From Coprobacter tertius (lineage in GTDB: Bacteria; Bacteroidota; Bacteroidia; Bacteroidales; Coprobacteraceae): DNA of 64,000 bases. The notes below the pieces were generated by a model, which saw only the letters and a program-made list of their open reading frames with translations, was not told where the DNA came from and searched no databases. The position numbers and the translations under genes were made by a program. How positions within the stretch are numbered: the stretch's first letter is position 1; each line of letters opens with the position of its first letter. Positions 1 through 8,326 of this stretch are shown here, in pieces. The stretch is from assembly GCF_024330105.1 (NCBI RefSeq), contig NZ_JANDHW010000012.1:1-64000 (forward strand). The letters are read 5' to 3'.

Positions 1-6
1 CCATCC

Positions 7-514
7 GTTGTATTTTGCTTTCAAAATGTTATCTTTGTGTGATCAGAAACAGCTATTATGCGGCACAGGTGGGGTTGTGCGGGGTTGTATTTTGCTTTCA
101 AAATGTTATCTTTGTGTGATCAAAAACAGCAGAGATGAATATTCATCTGGCGCCGAAGTGTTGTATTTTGCTTTCAAAATGTTATCTTTGTGTGATCAAA
201 AACAGCCAACCGAATATAACAGTGTAATAGGGAAGCGTTGTATTTTGCTTTCAAAATGTTATCTTTGTGTGATCAAAAACAGCTGAAGGGGCGAAAGGGG
301 AATCCCTTTCTAAGTTGTATTTTGCTTTCAAAATGTTATCTTTGTGTGATCAAAAACAGCTTAAAATAACTCACCATGGTACAATCTATGGTTGTATTTT
401 GCTTTCAAAATGTTATCTTTGTGTGATCAAAAACAGCTATTTCATCTGCTGGTACTCGTCGTGCTTTGTTGTATTTTGCTTTCAAAATGTTATCTTTGTG
501 TGATCAAAAACAGC
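7..514 (+). CRISPR. CRISPR array 1, type II-C, 7 repeats in view
   Basis: Seven 47-bp repeats lie at 7-53, 84-130, 160-206, 237-283, 314-360, 391-437 and 468-514, separated by six unique spacers of 29-30 bp. Repeats start gttgtattttgc and end aaacagc. Only the first differs (gatcag instead of gatcaa). Bases 1-6 look like the end of another spacer, so the array probably continues left of the window. The crRNA sense is the plus strand, because the repeat 5' half pairs with the tracrRNA anti-repeat at 22363-22384. Each repeat contains TTG, 19 bases, then TAtcTTTG, a Bacteroidetes promoter. Length and start match the Bacteroidetes type II-C repeat family. No cas genes lie beside it in the window. 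Confidence 0.97.
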
Positions 515-625
515 TGGATGCGTGTAAATTAATATTAATCAGTAAATTAAATAAGAATTTAGGATTATAAAAAATGAATATGATCACAAAAAAATCTGTC
601 TGTTAAGACAGATTTTTTTATTTCT
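515..625 (+). promoter_or_regulatory. Conserved flank of array 1 (leader/trailer element)
   Basis: This roughly 110-bp AT-rich stretch follows the last repeat. It is colinear with the flank of array 2 read on the minus strand (about 28466 down to 28355). Both have attaatc near base 26, an identical 21-base block (557-577 here, 28404-28424 there), a shared atcacaaaaaaatctg segment, and a terminator. Such conservation beside two otherwise different arrays is expected of the element used for spacer insertion. Relative to crRNA transcription it lies downstream, so it also ends the pre-crRNA. Confidence 0.75.
588..619 (+). terminator. Terminator downstream of array 1
   Basis: A hairpin with 13-base arms (588-600 and 607-619), loop tgttaa, and a T run at the end of the right arm. 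It ends transcription coming out of array 1 in the crRNA sense. The A run on the left means it could also work on the minus strand, but the DUF4270 gene on that strand ends at 733, before it. Confidence 0.85.
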
Positions 626-732
626 ACGCTGTAACAGTTTATCTTTCGTTTCCTTCCTCTGTAACCGGTCGCGATAATATCAGGTATTTTTTATTCCTAT
701 TTTTTGATGATTCTCAAATCGGTAATCCTGTA

Positions 733-2028
733 TTATTTCGAATCGCCGTAATAAACTTTTAAAATCGGTAATTCATCGATTGCCAACCGGCTAAAGTTGC
801 TTGCCATTTCGGATAAAGGTATTCCTGCCAGAACATAATTCTCGTTTTTATCGTCAGATTGTTGGCAGAGAGAAAGATAGTAATCGGTTATATCTATGAT
901 ATAACATCCTTCCTCTCTGTTACCTGAATTATGTATATATCTGCCTTTTACGGGATTTCCGGTTTTGTCTGTTATAGTCGATAGAATTTTGTTGTCAGTT
1001 CCCGGTTTATATAAAAATAGAGTAGAAGGCATCGTATTGGAATAGCTTAATGGTATCGATTCTTGTTTTTGCGGTTTAAGTACGATTTCGGTTTTCGAAA
1101 TTTTTTTATTATCTACACTATAGAGTGGAGAGATTGGTAATTTCATTTTAATCAAGTATCCGCTTCCTCCTTGCAATACCGCTTGCCCGTTTATCGCCCC
1201 GGGACGTTTGGCAGATACAAATGGTAAATTATCGGATTGTTTTGTGAGAATGGCGTAAGGAGTTCCGTCTGCGTTATTCACAATATTTGAAAACGCATAT
1301 CGGGAAAAATCGTTTTCATCGGGCGAAAAGGTATAAACGCGCGACTCTGATCCCCGGTGATAATGTATATCGATGCCTAAGCTGTTGACAGCAGATGCAA
1401 AATTCAAGATACAGTTATTCAATGGATCTGATGCAAGCATTATTCCTTTAAAATATTCTATAAACTTTTGGGGAGATCGTATTATTTCGTCCTTATTCTG
1501 TAATTTAAGAAATAAATCGTTGCCTGTAACGTCGTCGAGTCGGAACCGGAATTTATTTAATTTTTCAGTGGTAGGCCATGTAGTATACGACCCCAAAGGT
1601 TCTGGGTAATGACTAACCGTATAATTGTTATATATCAGCCCGTCTTTGGGATTGAGAAGAGGTAAACCTGTTAATCGATACAGATGAAAAGTTTGTAATA
1701 CGGTAAAATTTCCCCACCTCGCGTTATTATAAGTGGAAAAAAAGGAAATAGAATCGTAAACACATTGTTGGTCGATATCGGGCAGCCCATTCGGAGTAAT
1801 CACATAGTAAGGCGTAGCAATCGTAATACCGGTAACCGGATCGTCGATGCGGCCCATCAATAGGCCGTATCTTGCTTTACCCTGAGATGTCGGGAATGAA
1901 TCTAACTTTATCGTAGAAGTAGTTAAATTGTGAACGTTTATTTCGATATATTCGTAAATGTAGTGGTCCCGTTCTTTATTACAGGCGAAGAAGAGAAAGA
2001 TTAAAAAGATAAAAAGTACGTTTTTCAT
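733..2028 (-). CDS. DUF4270-type lipoprotein
   Basis: A 431-residue exported lipoprotein. A hydrophobic signal is followed by a lipobox with Cys16 (LFFAC), so it is probably anchored in the outer membrane. The remainder resembles Bacteroidetes DUF4270 proteins. These have a long beta-rich body and a late segment of the form GGSGYLIKMKLP (about residue 285 here), followed by predicted strands. The molecular role of the family is not established. It stands alone: array 1 lies downstream and a 500-bp gene-free stretch lies upstream. Family assignment rests on overall architecture and the GGSG/KMKLP segment and was not tested by a search. Confidence 0.7.
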   Translation of the reverse strand: MKNVLFIFLIFLFFACNKERDHYIYEYIEINVHNLTTSTIKLDSFPTSQGKARYGLLMGRIDDPVTGITIATPYYVITPNGLPDIDQQCVYDSISFFSTYNNARWGNFTVLQTFHLYRLTGLPLLNPKDGLIYNNYTVSHYPEPLGSYTTWPTTEKLNKFRFRLDDVTGNDLFLKLQNKDEIIRSPQKFIEYFKGIMLASDPLNNCILNFASAVNSLGIDIHYHRGSESRVYTFSPDENDFSRYAFSNIVNNADGTPYAILTKQSDNLPFVSAKRPGAINGQAVLQGGSGYLIKMKLPISPLYSVDNKKISKTEIVLKPQKQESIPLSYSNTMPSTLFLYKPGTDNKILSTITDKTGNPVKGRYIHNSGNREEGCYIIDITDYYLSLCQQSDDKNENYVLAGIPLSEMASNFSRLAIDELPILKVYYGDSK

Positions 2029-2541
2029 ATCGATATGATTTAGTAATATGTAAATATATAAATATTTATTTATATTAATGTCGAGTTGTTATATTTTATT
2101 CGATACGAAATAAATATATGAGCCGGAAGGGATCGAATATTTTAATATTTTGTTTATTGACCGATCGATTGTTTAAGTGGTTTTAAAAATGAATTATTCT
2201 TTTATGACGGTTTAAAAAATGGAGTTTCAATACTCGTAAACTGATTATCTCATCGGAAAATTACAGAACGGAATAAAATGAAAATGGTTGTCTCCCGACA
2301 ACCAATCTTCGTTAACCTTAAATCTAATACCATGAAAAACACAATGCAAATGTAAGATGTAAAATCTCATTTGTCAAGTATTGTATCCGAAAAATGCTTT
2401 AGATTGTGTTTATTTAACAATAAGTATTTGTTTTGTGCCGTTTTGTTAATTTTTTTCTTCGATTGTCTTTATATTTAAACTTTTGGTATTTAATAATTTA
2501 AAATATTTTGTGACATCTGTATTGTTATTATTGAGGTGATC
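2029..2541. other. Gene-free stretch with a hairpin leader and a mini-ORF
   Basis: AT-rich, with no gene-length ORF. The one structured piece is a perfect 7-bp hairpin at 2286-2303 (ggttgtc / gacaacc). About 30 bases later comes an ATG opening a 7-codon ORF at 2332-2355 (MKNTMQM, stop). No plus-strand gene follows, since both neighbours are on the minus strand. It may be an orphan leader whose gene was lost, or part of a small RNA on either strand. Confidence 0.4.
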
Positions 2542-3489
2542 TTACCGATTATTTTCTTTCGGGGATTTCCCGTTAAAACTATTGATAAAATATCCGGGTC
2601 TTCGTTTCGACTCATTAAATACTTTTCCTAAATATTCACCGATAATTCCCAAAGAAATTAGCTGAACTCCTCCCAAAAATAGAATTGTGACCATAATAGT
2701 GGGGTAACCGCGTAACCTTTCTCCGAAGACGAGTGTTGTAAAAATAATATAGCTTAAATAAGCAAAAGCTACGGTAGAAACGGCGATTCCCAGTACCGAA
2801 GCGATACGTAACGGTACTGTAGTGAAAGAAGTGATGCCGTTGATCGCCAGATTAAGTAATGGAATAAATCCCCATTTCGAGGACCCGTTCAACCGTTTTC
2901 CCTGTACATAAGGAATACCTTTTTTCTTGAAACCTATCCACGAATACATTCCTTTTGTATTACGTTCGGTTTCCCGCATTTGTTTTAGTGCTTCGATACA
3001 TGTTCGATCTAATAATCGAAAATCCCCAGCACCTTTGGGTACATGAAGTTTTGTCATTTTTTGCAACAAGCGGTAATAAAGCTTCGAACTGTTTCGTTTA
3101 AACCATTTCTCTTTCGATATTTTCCGGTAAGCGTAAATATCGTCATATCCCTTTTCCCAATGACTCAGCATCTCGGGGATAATTTCAATGGGGTGTTGCA
3201 TATCGGCATCCATTATAATAACGGCATCGCTATCGATATAGTCGAAGCCGGCCATCATGGCTATTTCTTTGCCGTAATTTCTCGAAAGGTCGAGGTATGA
3301 AAACCGGTTATCTTTGGTGTGTAGCCGTACCATTTCTTGCAATGTATTGTCGGTACTTCCATCATTAACTAATAAAAAACTCCATAGATAATTCGGGTTT
3401 TGTTGAGTAACCCTGTTCATCGAGTTTTCTATTAGACATATAGATTCTTCTTCGTTAAAAGCCGGTAACAATATTGTTATTTTTTTCAT
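2542..3489 (-). CDS. Family 2 glycosyltransferase, membrane-anchored
   Basis: A 315-residue GT2 (GT-A fold) enzyme of the dolichyl-phosphate-mannose synthase / GtrB / ArnC type. It probably moves a sugar from a nucleotide donor to a polyprenyl phosphate or other lipid. The N-terminus LLPAFNEEES, DGS at 43-45 and the metal-binding DAD at 94-96 followed by MQHP are all present. Two membrane helices lie near residues 225-255 and 265-290, as usual for this type. It follows the polysaccharide deacetylase gene by 19 bp on the same strand, so the two form an operon that probably modifies a lipid-linked sugar or cell-surface glycan. The exact substrate cannot be read from the sequence. Confidence 0.9.
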   Translation of the reverse strand: MKKITILLPAFNEEESICLIENSMNRVTQQNPNYLWSFLLVNDGSTDNTLQEMVRLHTKDNRFSYLDLSRNYGKEIAMMAGFDYIDSDAVIIMDADMQHPIEIIPEMLSHWEKGYDDIYAYRKISKEKWFKRNSSKLYYRLLQKMTKLHVPKGAGDFRLLDRTCIEALKQMRETERNTKGMYSWIGFKKKGIPYVQGKRLNGSSKWGFIPLLNLAINGITSFTTVPLRIASVLGIAVSTVAFAYLSYIIFTTLVFGERLRGYPTIMVTILFLGGVQLISLGIIGEYLGKVFNESKRRPGYFINSFNGKSPKENNR

Positions 3490-3508
3490 TGTATTGTAAA
3501 TTTGGATG

Positions 3509-4294
3509 TTATGGCTTGGTGCAGTTTAATTTTTCGAATTCTGAGTAAGTTATAAAAACAATATTTCTTTTTCTGAAATATAAGATAAAGTCGTTTAGTC
3601 TTTTTGCCATTTTTTCTCCTGAGTTACAGCGTATGATAAAGGGTAATTTCCATTCGGGATGACCGGATAGGCGATAAAATTCCCACGGGTGAAAATAGGT
3701 CGTAAGGTAACTATCGTGATTGTGTGTATAACGGCACAGTCTTCGGTACAGAAATGAAGGCAATACGTGATAGGAAAGCCAGAATAGCGGAAACCGTAAT
3801 AACGGGGTTACCGAAGCGGGGATTTGCAAAACTTTGTTTTTTACAAAAGCAGTTCGTGGTGTAGAAAAATTTGCATATCGTCCCGGAATGAATGTCGGAT
3901 TTAGAGATGAGTTATAACGGTATCCTGCTTCGTAAACTGCATTTTCGGGGATCGGCATCATTCTCGGTTGGCGATAGCCGTATATTGGAGTTCCGGTTAA
4001 ACTTTCGAGTATTTCACGGGATTTTTTCAGGTCTGATATTACAAAAGCAGAATGATAAAATCCGTGGGATGCAATTTCATGTCCTTCATCTCGTATACGC
4101 TCAATAATTTGAGGAGCGTGCAGAGCATAATTTGCGGTACAGAAAAAGGTGGCTTTCACCTGATTTTTGAGTAAACAATCCAATATTTTTATGGTGCCTT
4201 CAGTCGATACTCGTATTTGTTCTTCCAGCGGCAGATCGGCTTCATATTCATTCGGGATATCAAATTCTTCAATGTCGAAACTCAGTAATATCAT
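3509..4294 (-). CDS. Polysaccharide deacetylase (NodB-type)
   Basis: A 261-residue carbohydrate esterase 4 family protein with no signal peptide, so probably cytoplasmic. The NodB fold is visible from the first catalytic Asp (FDIEEF, Asp7) through ATFFCTANYA to the metal-binding motif SHGFYH (His77, His81). A later segment YGYRQPR matches the family's R-x-P motif. Family members remove acetyl or formyl groups from amino sugars; ArnD acts on lipid-linked sugars. Pairing with the GT2 gene immediately downstream suggests action on a polyprenyl-linked or cell-envelope sugar. It is the first gene of the pair. Confidence 0.88.
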   Translation of the reverse strand: MILLSFDIEEFDIPNEYEADLPLEEQIRVSTEGTIKILDCLLKNQVKATFFCTANYALHAPQIIERIRDEGHEIASHGFYHSAFVISDLKKSREILESLTGTPIYGYRQPRMMPIPENAVYEAGYRYNSSLNPTFIPGRYANFSTPRTAFVKNKVLQIPASVTPLLRFPLFWLSYHVLPSFLYRRLCRYTHNHDSYLTTYFHPWEFYRLSGHPEWKLPFIIRCNSGEKMAKRLNDFILYFRKRNIVFITYSEFEKLNCTKP

Positions 4295-4619
4295 AAGATT
4301 TTATTTTTGAAAACTATAATCTCCATTCATACGCTTAGTAAAGAATGAAAGATTTTAACGGTTAATTAAATAATAGACTTAAATTGTATCGAAAGGGCCA
4401 TTAATTTATATAATTCAGTCAGTTTAAATACAACTAAAAACATTTTATTAATTCATAGAATTCAACAAAAATATATTAAAAATTTAATATAATAAAATAT
4501 GTCAATCTCGAAATGTTATATTTCCGTTATAGTGATATCGGGTAAGAAATCAAACTTTCCGATTTATTCTCGACAATTCGGTATAAAATATTACTTTTGT
4601 AAAAACAAAAAGAATATTG
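4295..4619. other. Divergent promoter region, no gene
   Basis: An AT-rich 325-bp spacer between the minus-strand deacetylase operon and plus-strand metF. A TActTTTG box at 4592-4599 fits the Bacteroidetes -7 element for metF, but no clear -33 TTG lies at the right distance. Nothing else stands out. Confidence 0.4.
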
Positions 4620-5570
4620 ATGAGTGTTGTAGATTTAATTAATAATACCCGGACGACTGCGTTTTCTTTTGAGGTTTTACCCCCATTAAAAGGAAATAGC
4701 ATAGAAAAAGTATTTAAAACAATCGATCGATTACGCGAGTATGACCCTAAATATATAAACATTACGACTCATAGGAGTGAGATTATATATAAAGATATAG
4801 AGGGCGGGTTGTATAAACGGATTTCGGAACGTACACGACCCGGCACGGTTGCTGTGGCTGCCGCTATACAGAATAAATACCAGATACCAGCGGTTCCTCA
4901 TCTTATATGCAGCGGTTTTACTAAAAGCGAAACGGAATATGCCCTTATAGATTTGAACTTTTTAGGTATTTATGATCTGTTGATCTTGCGAGGCGATAAG
5001 GCTAAACATGATAATAAATTTGTTCCTACTCCCGAGGGACATGAACATGCTTTAGATCTGCAACATCAGGTTAACCGTTTTAACGAAGGATATTTTCTCG
5101 ATGGCTCGAAAACTTCGCTTAATATCCCTTTTACTTACGGAGTTGCGGGTTATCCGGAGAAACATGATGAATCTCCTAATCCGGAGTCTGATTTGAATTG
5201 GTTAAGAGAAAAAGTGAAAGCAGGTGCCGGATATGTGGTGACTCAAATGTTTTTCGACAATAGTAAATATTTCGATTTTGTCGACCGATGCCGAGTTGCA
5301 GGTATAAATGTGCCTATAATTCCCGGTATTAAACCGATAAACTATTGTAACCAGCTAACGGTATTACCTAAAGTATTTCATGTAGATTTGCCGGAAGCGT
5401 TAGCGTGTGAGTTGAGAAAATGTAAAACAGATGCAGAGGCTTGTGAAGTCGGTGTGGAATGGGCTACTGGACAAGCCCGGGAGTTAAAGGCAAAAGGAGT
5501 CCCGAGTATTCATTTCTATTCGATGATGGCGACTGAAAGTGTTCGTCGTATTGCGCATAACGTCTATTAA
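4620..5570 (+). CDS. metF: 5,10-methylenetetrahydrofolate reductase
   Basis: A 316-residue cytoplasmic flavoenzyme that reduces 5,10-methylene-THF to 5-methyl-THF, the methyl donor for methionine synthesis. The N-terminal TTAFSFEVLPP segment carries the conserved catalytic Glu. RGD (in LLILRGDK) and the QMFFDN segment are typical of the TIM-barrel family. An in-frame TTG three bases upstream is also possible, but the ATG at 4620 is preferred. The next gene, holB, starts 9 bases after the stop, so the two are probably co-transcribed. Length is normal for the family. Confidence 0.95.
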   Translation: MSVVDLINNTRTTAFSFEVLPPLKGNSIEKVFKTIDRLREYDPKYINITTHRSEIIYKDIEGGLYKRISERTRPGTVAVAAAIQNKYQIPAVPHLICSGFTKSETEYALIDLNFLGIYDLLILRGDKAKHDNKFVPTPEGHEHALDLQHQVNRFNEGYFLDGSKTSLNIPFTYGVAGYPEKHDESPNPESDLNWLREKVKAGAGYVVTQMFFDNSKYFDFVDRCRVAGINVPIIPGIKPINYCNQLTVLPKVFHVDLPEALACELRKCKTDAEACEVGVEWATGQARELKAKGVPSIHFYSMMATESVRRIAHNVY

Positions 5571-5579
5571 GAAGAGTAT

Positions 5580-6701
5580 ATGTATTTTAGGGATATCGTA
5601 GGACAGGATGAAATAAAAGAGCGCCTTATACACTCTGTAAAATCGGGGCAGATTGCGCATGCTCAATTATTTTGCGGCCCCGAGGGGGTGGGGAAATTTT
5701 CTTTGGCTCTTGCCTATGCCCGATATATTCAGTGTACCCAAAGGGGAGAAAACGATGCTTGTGGTAAATGCCCGTCTTGTAGGCAATTCGATAATAACCT
5801 GATGCATCCCGATTTGCATTTTGTTTTTCCTATTGTTAAAAAAGATCGTAAAAATGTGTGTGACTATTATATCACCGACTGGCGATCGTTTGTGAGTGAG
5901 AACGCGTATTTTTGCTTAGACGAATGGCTCGAATATTTGGGAGCGGCTAACAGCCAGGCGATGATATATGCCGAGGAAAGTAAAGAGATTCTACGAAAGA
6001 TGAGTCTCAAAACATATCAGTCGGAATATAAAGTTATGATCATTTGGCTACCCGAAAGGATGAATGATACTTGTGCCAATAAGTTGTTGAAATTACTTGA
6101 GGAACCATACGAAAAAACGGTATTTTTATTGGTAAGTAATAATCCGGCTGCGGTTTTAGGTACGATAATATCTCGTACTCAACCCATAAGAGTACGGCCT
6201 TTACCGGAAGAAACCATAGCTTCTACTTTGATTTCCCGTTTTTCTCTTTCACAAGCAGATGCTTTTTCGGTTGCTCATCTTGCTGCCGGTAATTTTCGAA
6301 AAGCTCTCGAGTCGATTCGTATAAACGACGAGACTAAAGAGTATTTCGATTTGTTTGTATCTCTTATGCGCTTGGCCTATGGTCGTAAGATACAGGATTT
6401 GAAATCTTGGAGTGAGGAGGTTGCCGGTTTAGGTCGCGAAAAAGAACGTAATTTTCTGGAATATGCACAACGAATGTTGCGTGAAAATTATATATATAAT
6501 CTACAACGGCCCGAATTGAATTATATGACGCAACAAGAAGCCGGTTTTTCACAGCGTTTTGCCCCTTTTATACATGAACGTAATGTTACGCAACTGATGG
6601 AAGAGTTCGAGCGTGCTTATTATGATATAGGTCAGAATGCCAATGGTAAGATTGTCTTTTTTGATCTTGCGATAAAGTGTATTTTGTTGCTTAAAAGTTA
6701 A
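5580..6701 (+). CDS. holB: DNA polymerase III delta' subunit
   Basis: A 373-residue AAA+ clamp-loader subunit that helps load the sliding clamp during replication. The N-terminus YFRDIVGQDEIKERL is the usual delta' start. A P-loop GPEGVGKF lies at 33-40. Zinc-binding cysteines follow at 52, 61, 64 and 67 (CGKCPSC). LLKLLEEP and the later SRTQPIRVRPL segment match sensor regions of DnaX/HolB proteins. It is coupled closely to metF upstream and followed by the separately promoted tmRNA gene. Confidence 0.93.
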   Translation: MYFRDIVGQDEIKERLIHSVKSGQIAHAQLFCGPEGVGKFSLALAYARYIQCTQRGENDACGKCPSCRQFDNNLMHPDLHFVFPIVKKDRKNVCDYYITDWRSFVSENAYFCLDEWLEYLGAANSQAMIYAEESKEILRKMSLKTYQSEYKVMIIWLPERMNDTCANKLLKLLEEPYEKTVFLLVSNNPAAVLGTIISRTQPIRVRPLPEETIASTLISRFSLSQADAFSVAHLAAGNFRKALESIRINDETKEYFDLFVSLMRLAYGRKIQDLKSWSEEVAGLGREKERNFLEYAQRMLRENYIYNLQRPELNYMTQQEAGFSQRFAPFIHERNVTQLMEEFERAYYDIGQNANGKIVFFDLAIKCILLLKS

Positions 6702-6714
6702 ATTCTATCTGAGC

Positions 6715-6746
6715 TTGAATAAATTAAAAGAAAAATAGTATCTTTG
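6715..6746 (+). promoter_or_regulatory. Promoter of the tmRNA gene
   Basis: TTG at 6715-6717, a 21-base spacer, then TAtcTTTG at 6739-6746: a close match to the Bacteroidetes primary-sigma consensus. Transcription would start near 6752-6755, about 30 bases before the mature 5' end of tmRNA at 6783. Confidence 0.8.
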
Positions 6747-6782
6747 CAATCCTTCACAAAATACGAGAAGGTACATAACCAT

Positions 6783-7177
6783 GGGGTTGACCGGTTTTGA
6801 CAGCGGGTAGAAATGGTGTGTAAGCATGCAGAGCTTCGTTGGCTGGCTCTTAAATCTCAGACATCAAAAATTTAACTGGCGAAAATAACTACGCTCTTGC
6901 TGCTTGATCGAAGTACAGTAGATTAGCTTAATCTCCGCAATAGTTGTGGAGACAAGACATCACCCGGTTGCTGTGGTTCCGAAGCGTTCCGAATCGGTGG
7001 TGCAATAATATCGGAAATAGTCGGATGTTTGTCTCGTGTATCCGATGAAACTTTAGAGACTAAGGAATGAATGGGTAGCTTCGGTCTTGTTCATTCCCGA
7101 CAATCGAAGCGAAGATAAGCATGTAGAAAGCTCATTAGTTCCTCGTTTGGACGAGGGTTCGAATCCCTCCAACTCCA
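6783..7177 (+). ncRNA. ssrA: Transfer-messenger RNA (tmRNA)
   Basis: About 395 nt. The 5' end (ggggttgaccggttttgac) and the 3' end (T-arm gggttcgaatccc, then ccaactcca) pair to form the tRNA-like acceptor stem. The genomic bases after the acceptor are caaa rather than CCA, so CCA is probably added afterwards. The reading frame at 6878-6907 encodes the tag GENNYALAA followed by a stop, the tag known from Bacteroides. tmRNA rescues stalled ribosomes and marks incomplete proteins for proteolysis. It has its own promoter just after holB and a terminator 36 bases downstream. Confidence 0.97.
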
Positions 7178-7212
7178 CAAAGATGATTGTAAATCAGGTT
7201 ATTACAGTATGT

Positions 7213-7246
7213 AAGGACTAAATAAGAGATCTCTTATTTAGTCCTT
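7213..7246 (+). terminator. tmRNA terminator
   Basis: A perfect 34-bp palindrome (17-base arms starting aaggactaaat) followed by a T-rich run (gtatttttt). It ends the ssrA transcript. Confidence 0.85.
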
Positions 7247-7377
7247 GTATTTTTTAATTTTGTAAATAGTCCGTATAATAAAGGTATTATACTTTTGTGT
7301 TATAATTGAATATTTATTCCATATATTTTATTTTCCGAATTTTTGATTAATGAGAATGTTTTATCTTTCATAGTTAT

Positions 7378-7553
7378 TCACTCGATCCAATTTCCTTTAT
7401 CATCAAAGTTTCTGTATGTAAAAACAGTGTGTTTTTGGGGGAAGCAAGAAAATCCTGTATTATCGAAATTATCGATATAATAATGGTTGAACTTTTTATA
7501 TAAGTCACTAAATATGCCTGAAAATTCGTTTCCTGTTAAAAATATATCATATT
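7378..7553 (-). pseudogene. Remnant of a hypothetical protein (C-terminal fragment)
   Basis: The minus strand has an open frame of about 56 codons with no ATG or other clear start. It ends in the segment TYRNFDDKGNWIE then stop. The form Y-x-x-x-D-x-K-G-N-W-I is typical of the ends of Bacteroidetes YD/MORN-like hypothetical proteins. The absence of a start and ribosome-binding site suggests a decayed fragment. The rest of the 7247-7670 gap is AT-rich with nothing else visible. Confidence 0.35.
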
Positions 7554-7670
7554 AAGCTTTGAGTGGAAAGATTTATTTTATATCTGTAGGATATTATATA
7601 TTTTTATACAAAAAAATTATATAGTATCGTTGGTTTTCTTAATTTTGTATAAGAGTTAAATTCTACTGCT

Positions 7671-8183
7671 ATGAAAAAACAGGTACTTTTATTTTTTGTA
7701 TTATTTCTGTCGGCTGTTGTGTATGCCGATGGTTTTGAAATTCCCAAGAATTATAAGTTTGAGAAAGAATCGGATTATGCGGCCTATGAGAAGGACATAA
7801 TCGATTGTGTGGATTGGTTGATAGCGACTCCGGTAAACGAGCAGGTAGAAAAAAGACAAAAAGCATATGAGTTTCTACTTTTATGGACCGAGGGTGCGCC
7901 TAAACCTATGGTTGTGATATTTCCCGAGATCGTTCAGTTTACCGATTTTACCGATGGTTTAGTGATATTTGTAGGGGGCTGGGTGAGATATTCGTTGAAG
8001 ACCCGGGATTTTGAAGATCGCGTTGCTGCTGTTACTGCCGGATTAGAAGCTGTGAACGAATTTTATACTTTGAATAAAGACCGTTTACAAAAAGATGATC
8101 GCATCGAGAAGTACATAAAACTTCAGAAAAAAGGCAAGTTGAAAAAATATGTTCAGAAAAATATTCCCGATAATTTACCATAA
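7671..8183 (+). CDS. Exported hypothetical protein
   Basis: 170 residues starting with a clear signal peptide (MKKQVLLFFVLFLSAVVYA, cleavage probably after residue 19-20), so periplasmic or secreted. The mature part is mixed alpha/beta with no cysteine pair or catalytic motif that I recognise. The C-terminus is Lys-rich. It resembles small conserved exported proteins of Bacteroidetes with no known role. It is a single gene, followed by a strong terminator at 8214-8256. Confidence 0.75.
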   Translation: MKKQVLLFFVLFLSAVVYADGFEIPKNYKFEKESDYAAYEKDIIDCVDWLIATPVNEQVEKRQKAYEFLLLWTEGAPKPMVVIFPEIVQFTDFTDGLVIFVGGWVRYSLKTRDFEDRVAAVTAGLEAVNEFYTLNKDRLQKDDRIEKYIKLQKKGKLKKYVQKNIPDNLP

Positions 8184-8213
8184 TAAATAAAAAGGATTAT
8201 TTCATTAATGTGT

Positions 8214-8256
8214 AAACGGTCTCGATACAATATTATATGATATATCGAGACCGTTT
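8214..8256 (+). terminator. Terminator after the exported hypothetical gene
   Basis: A hairpin with 14-base arms (aaacggtctcgata / tatcgagaccgttt) and a 15-base AT loop, followed by aactttttg. It lies between a plus-strand gene and the end of the minus-strand exonuclease gene, so it could serve both strands. Confidence 0.8.
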
Positions 8257-8326
8257 AACTTTTTGCTGTTTGCCAAATGAATATTTCCGTTTAACGGTTT
8301 GTTTTATGTATGCGGAATGAATGATT

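Noticed and set aside
8-503. Open frames encoding repeated peptides (such as CILLSKCYLCVIKN) across array 1
   Set aside because: They are translations of the 47-bp CRISPR repeats plus spacers that happen to lack stops. There is no ribosome-binding site or family match.
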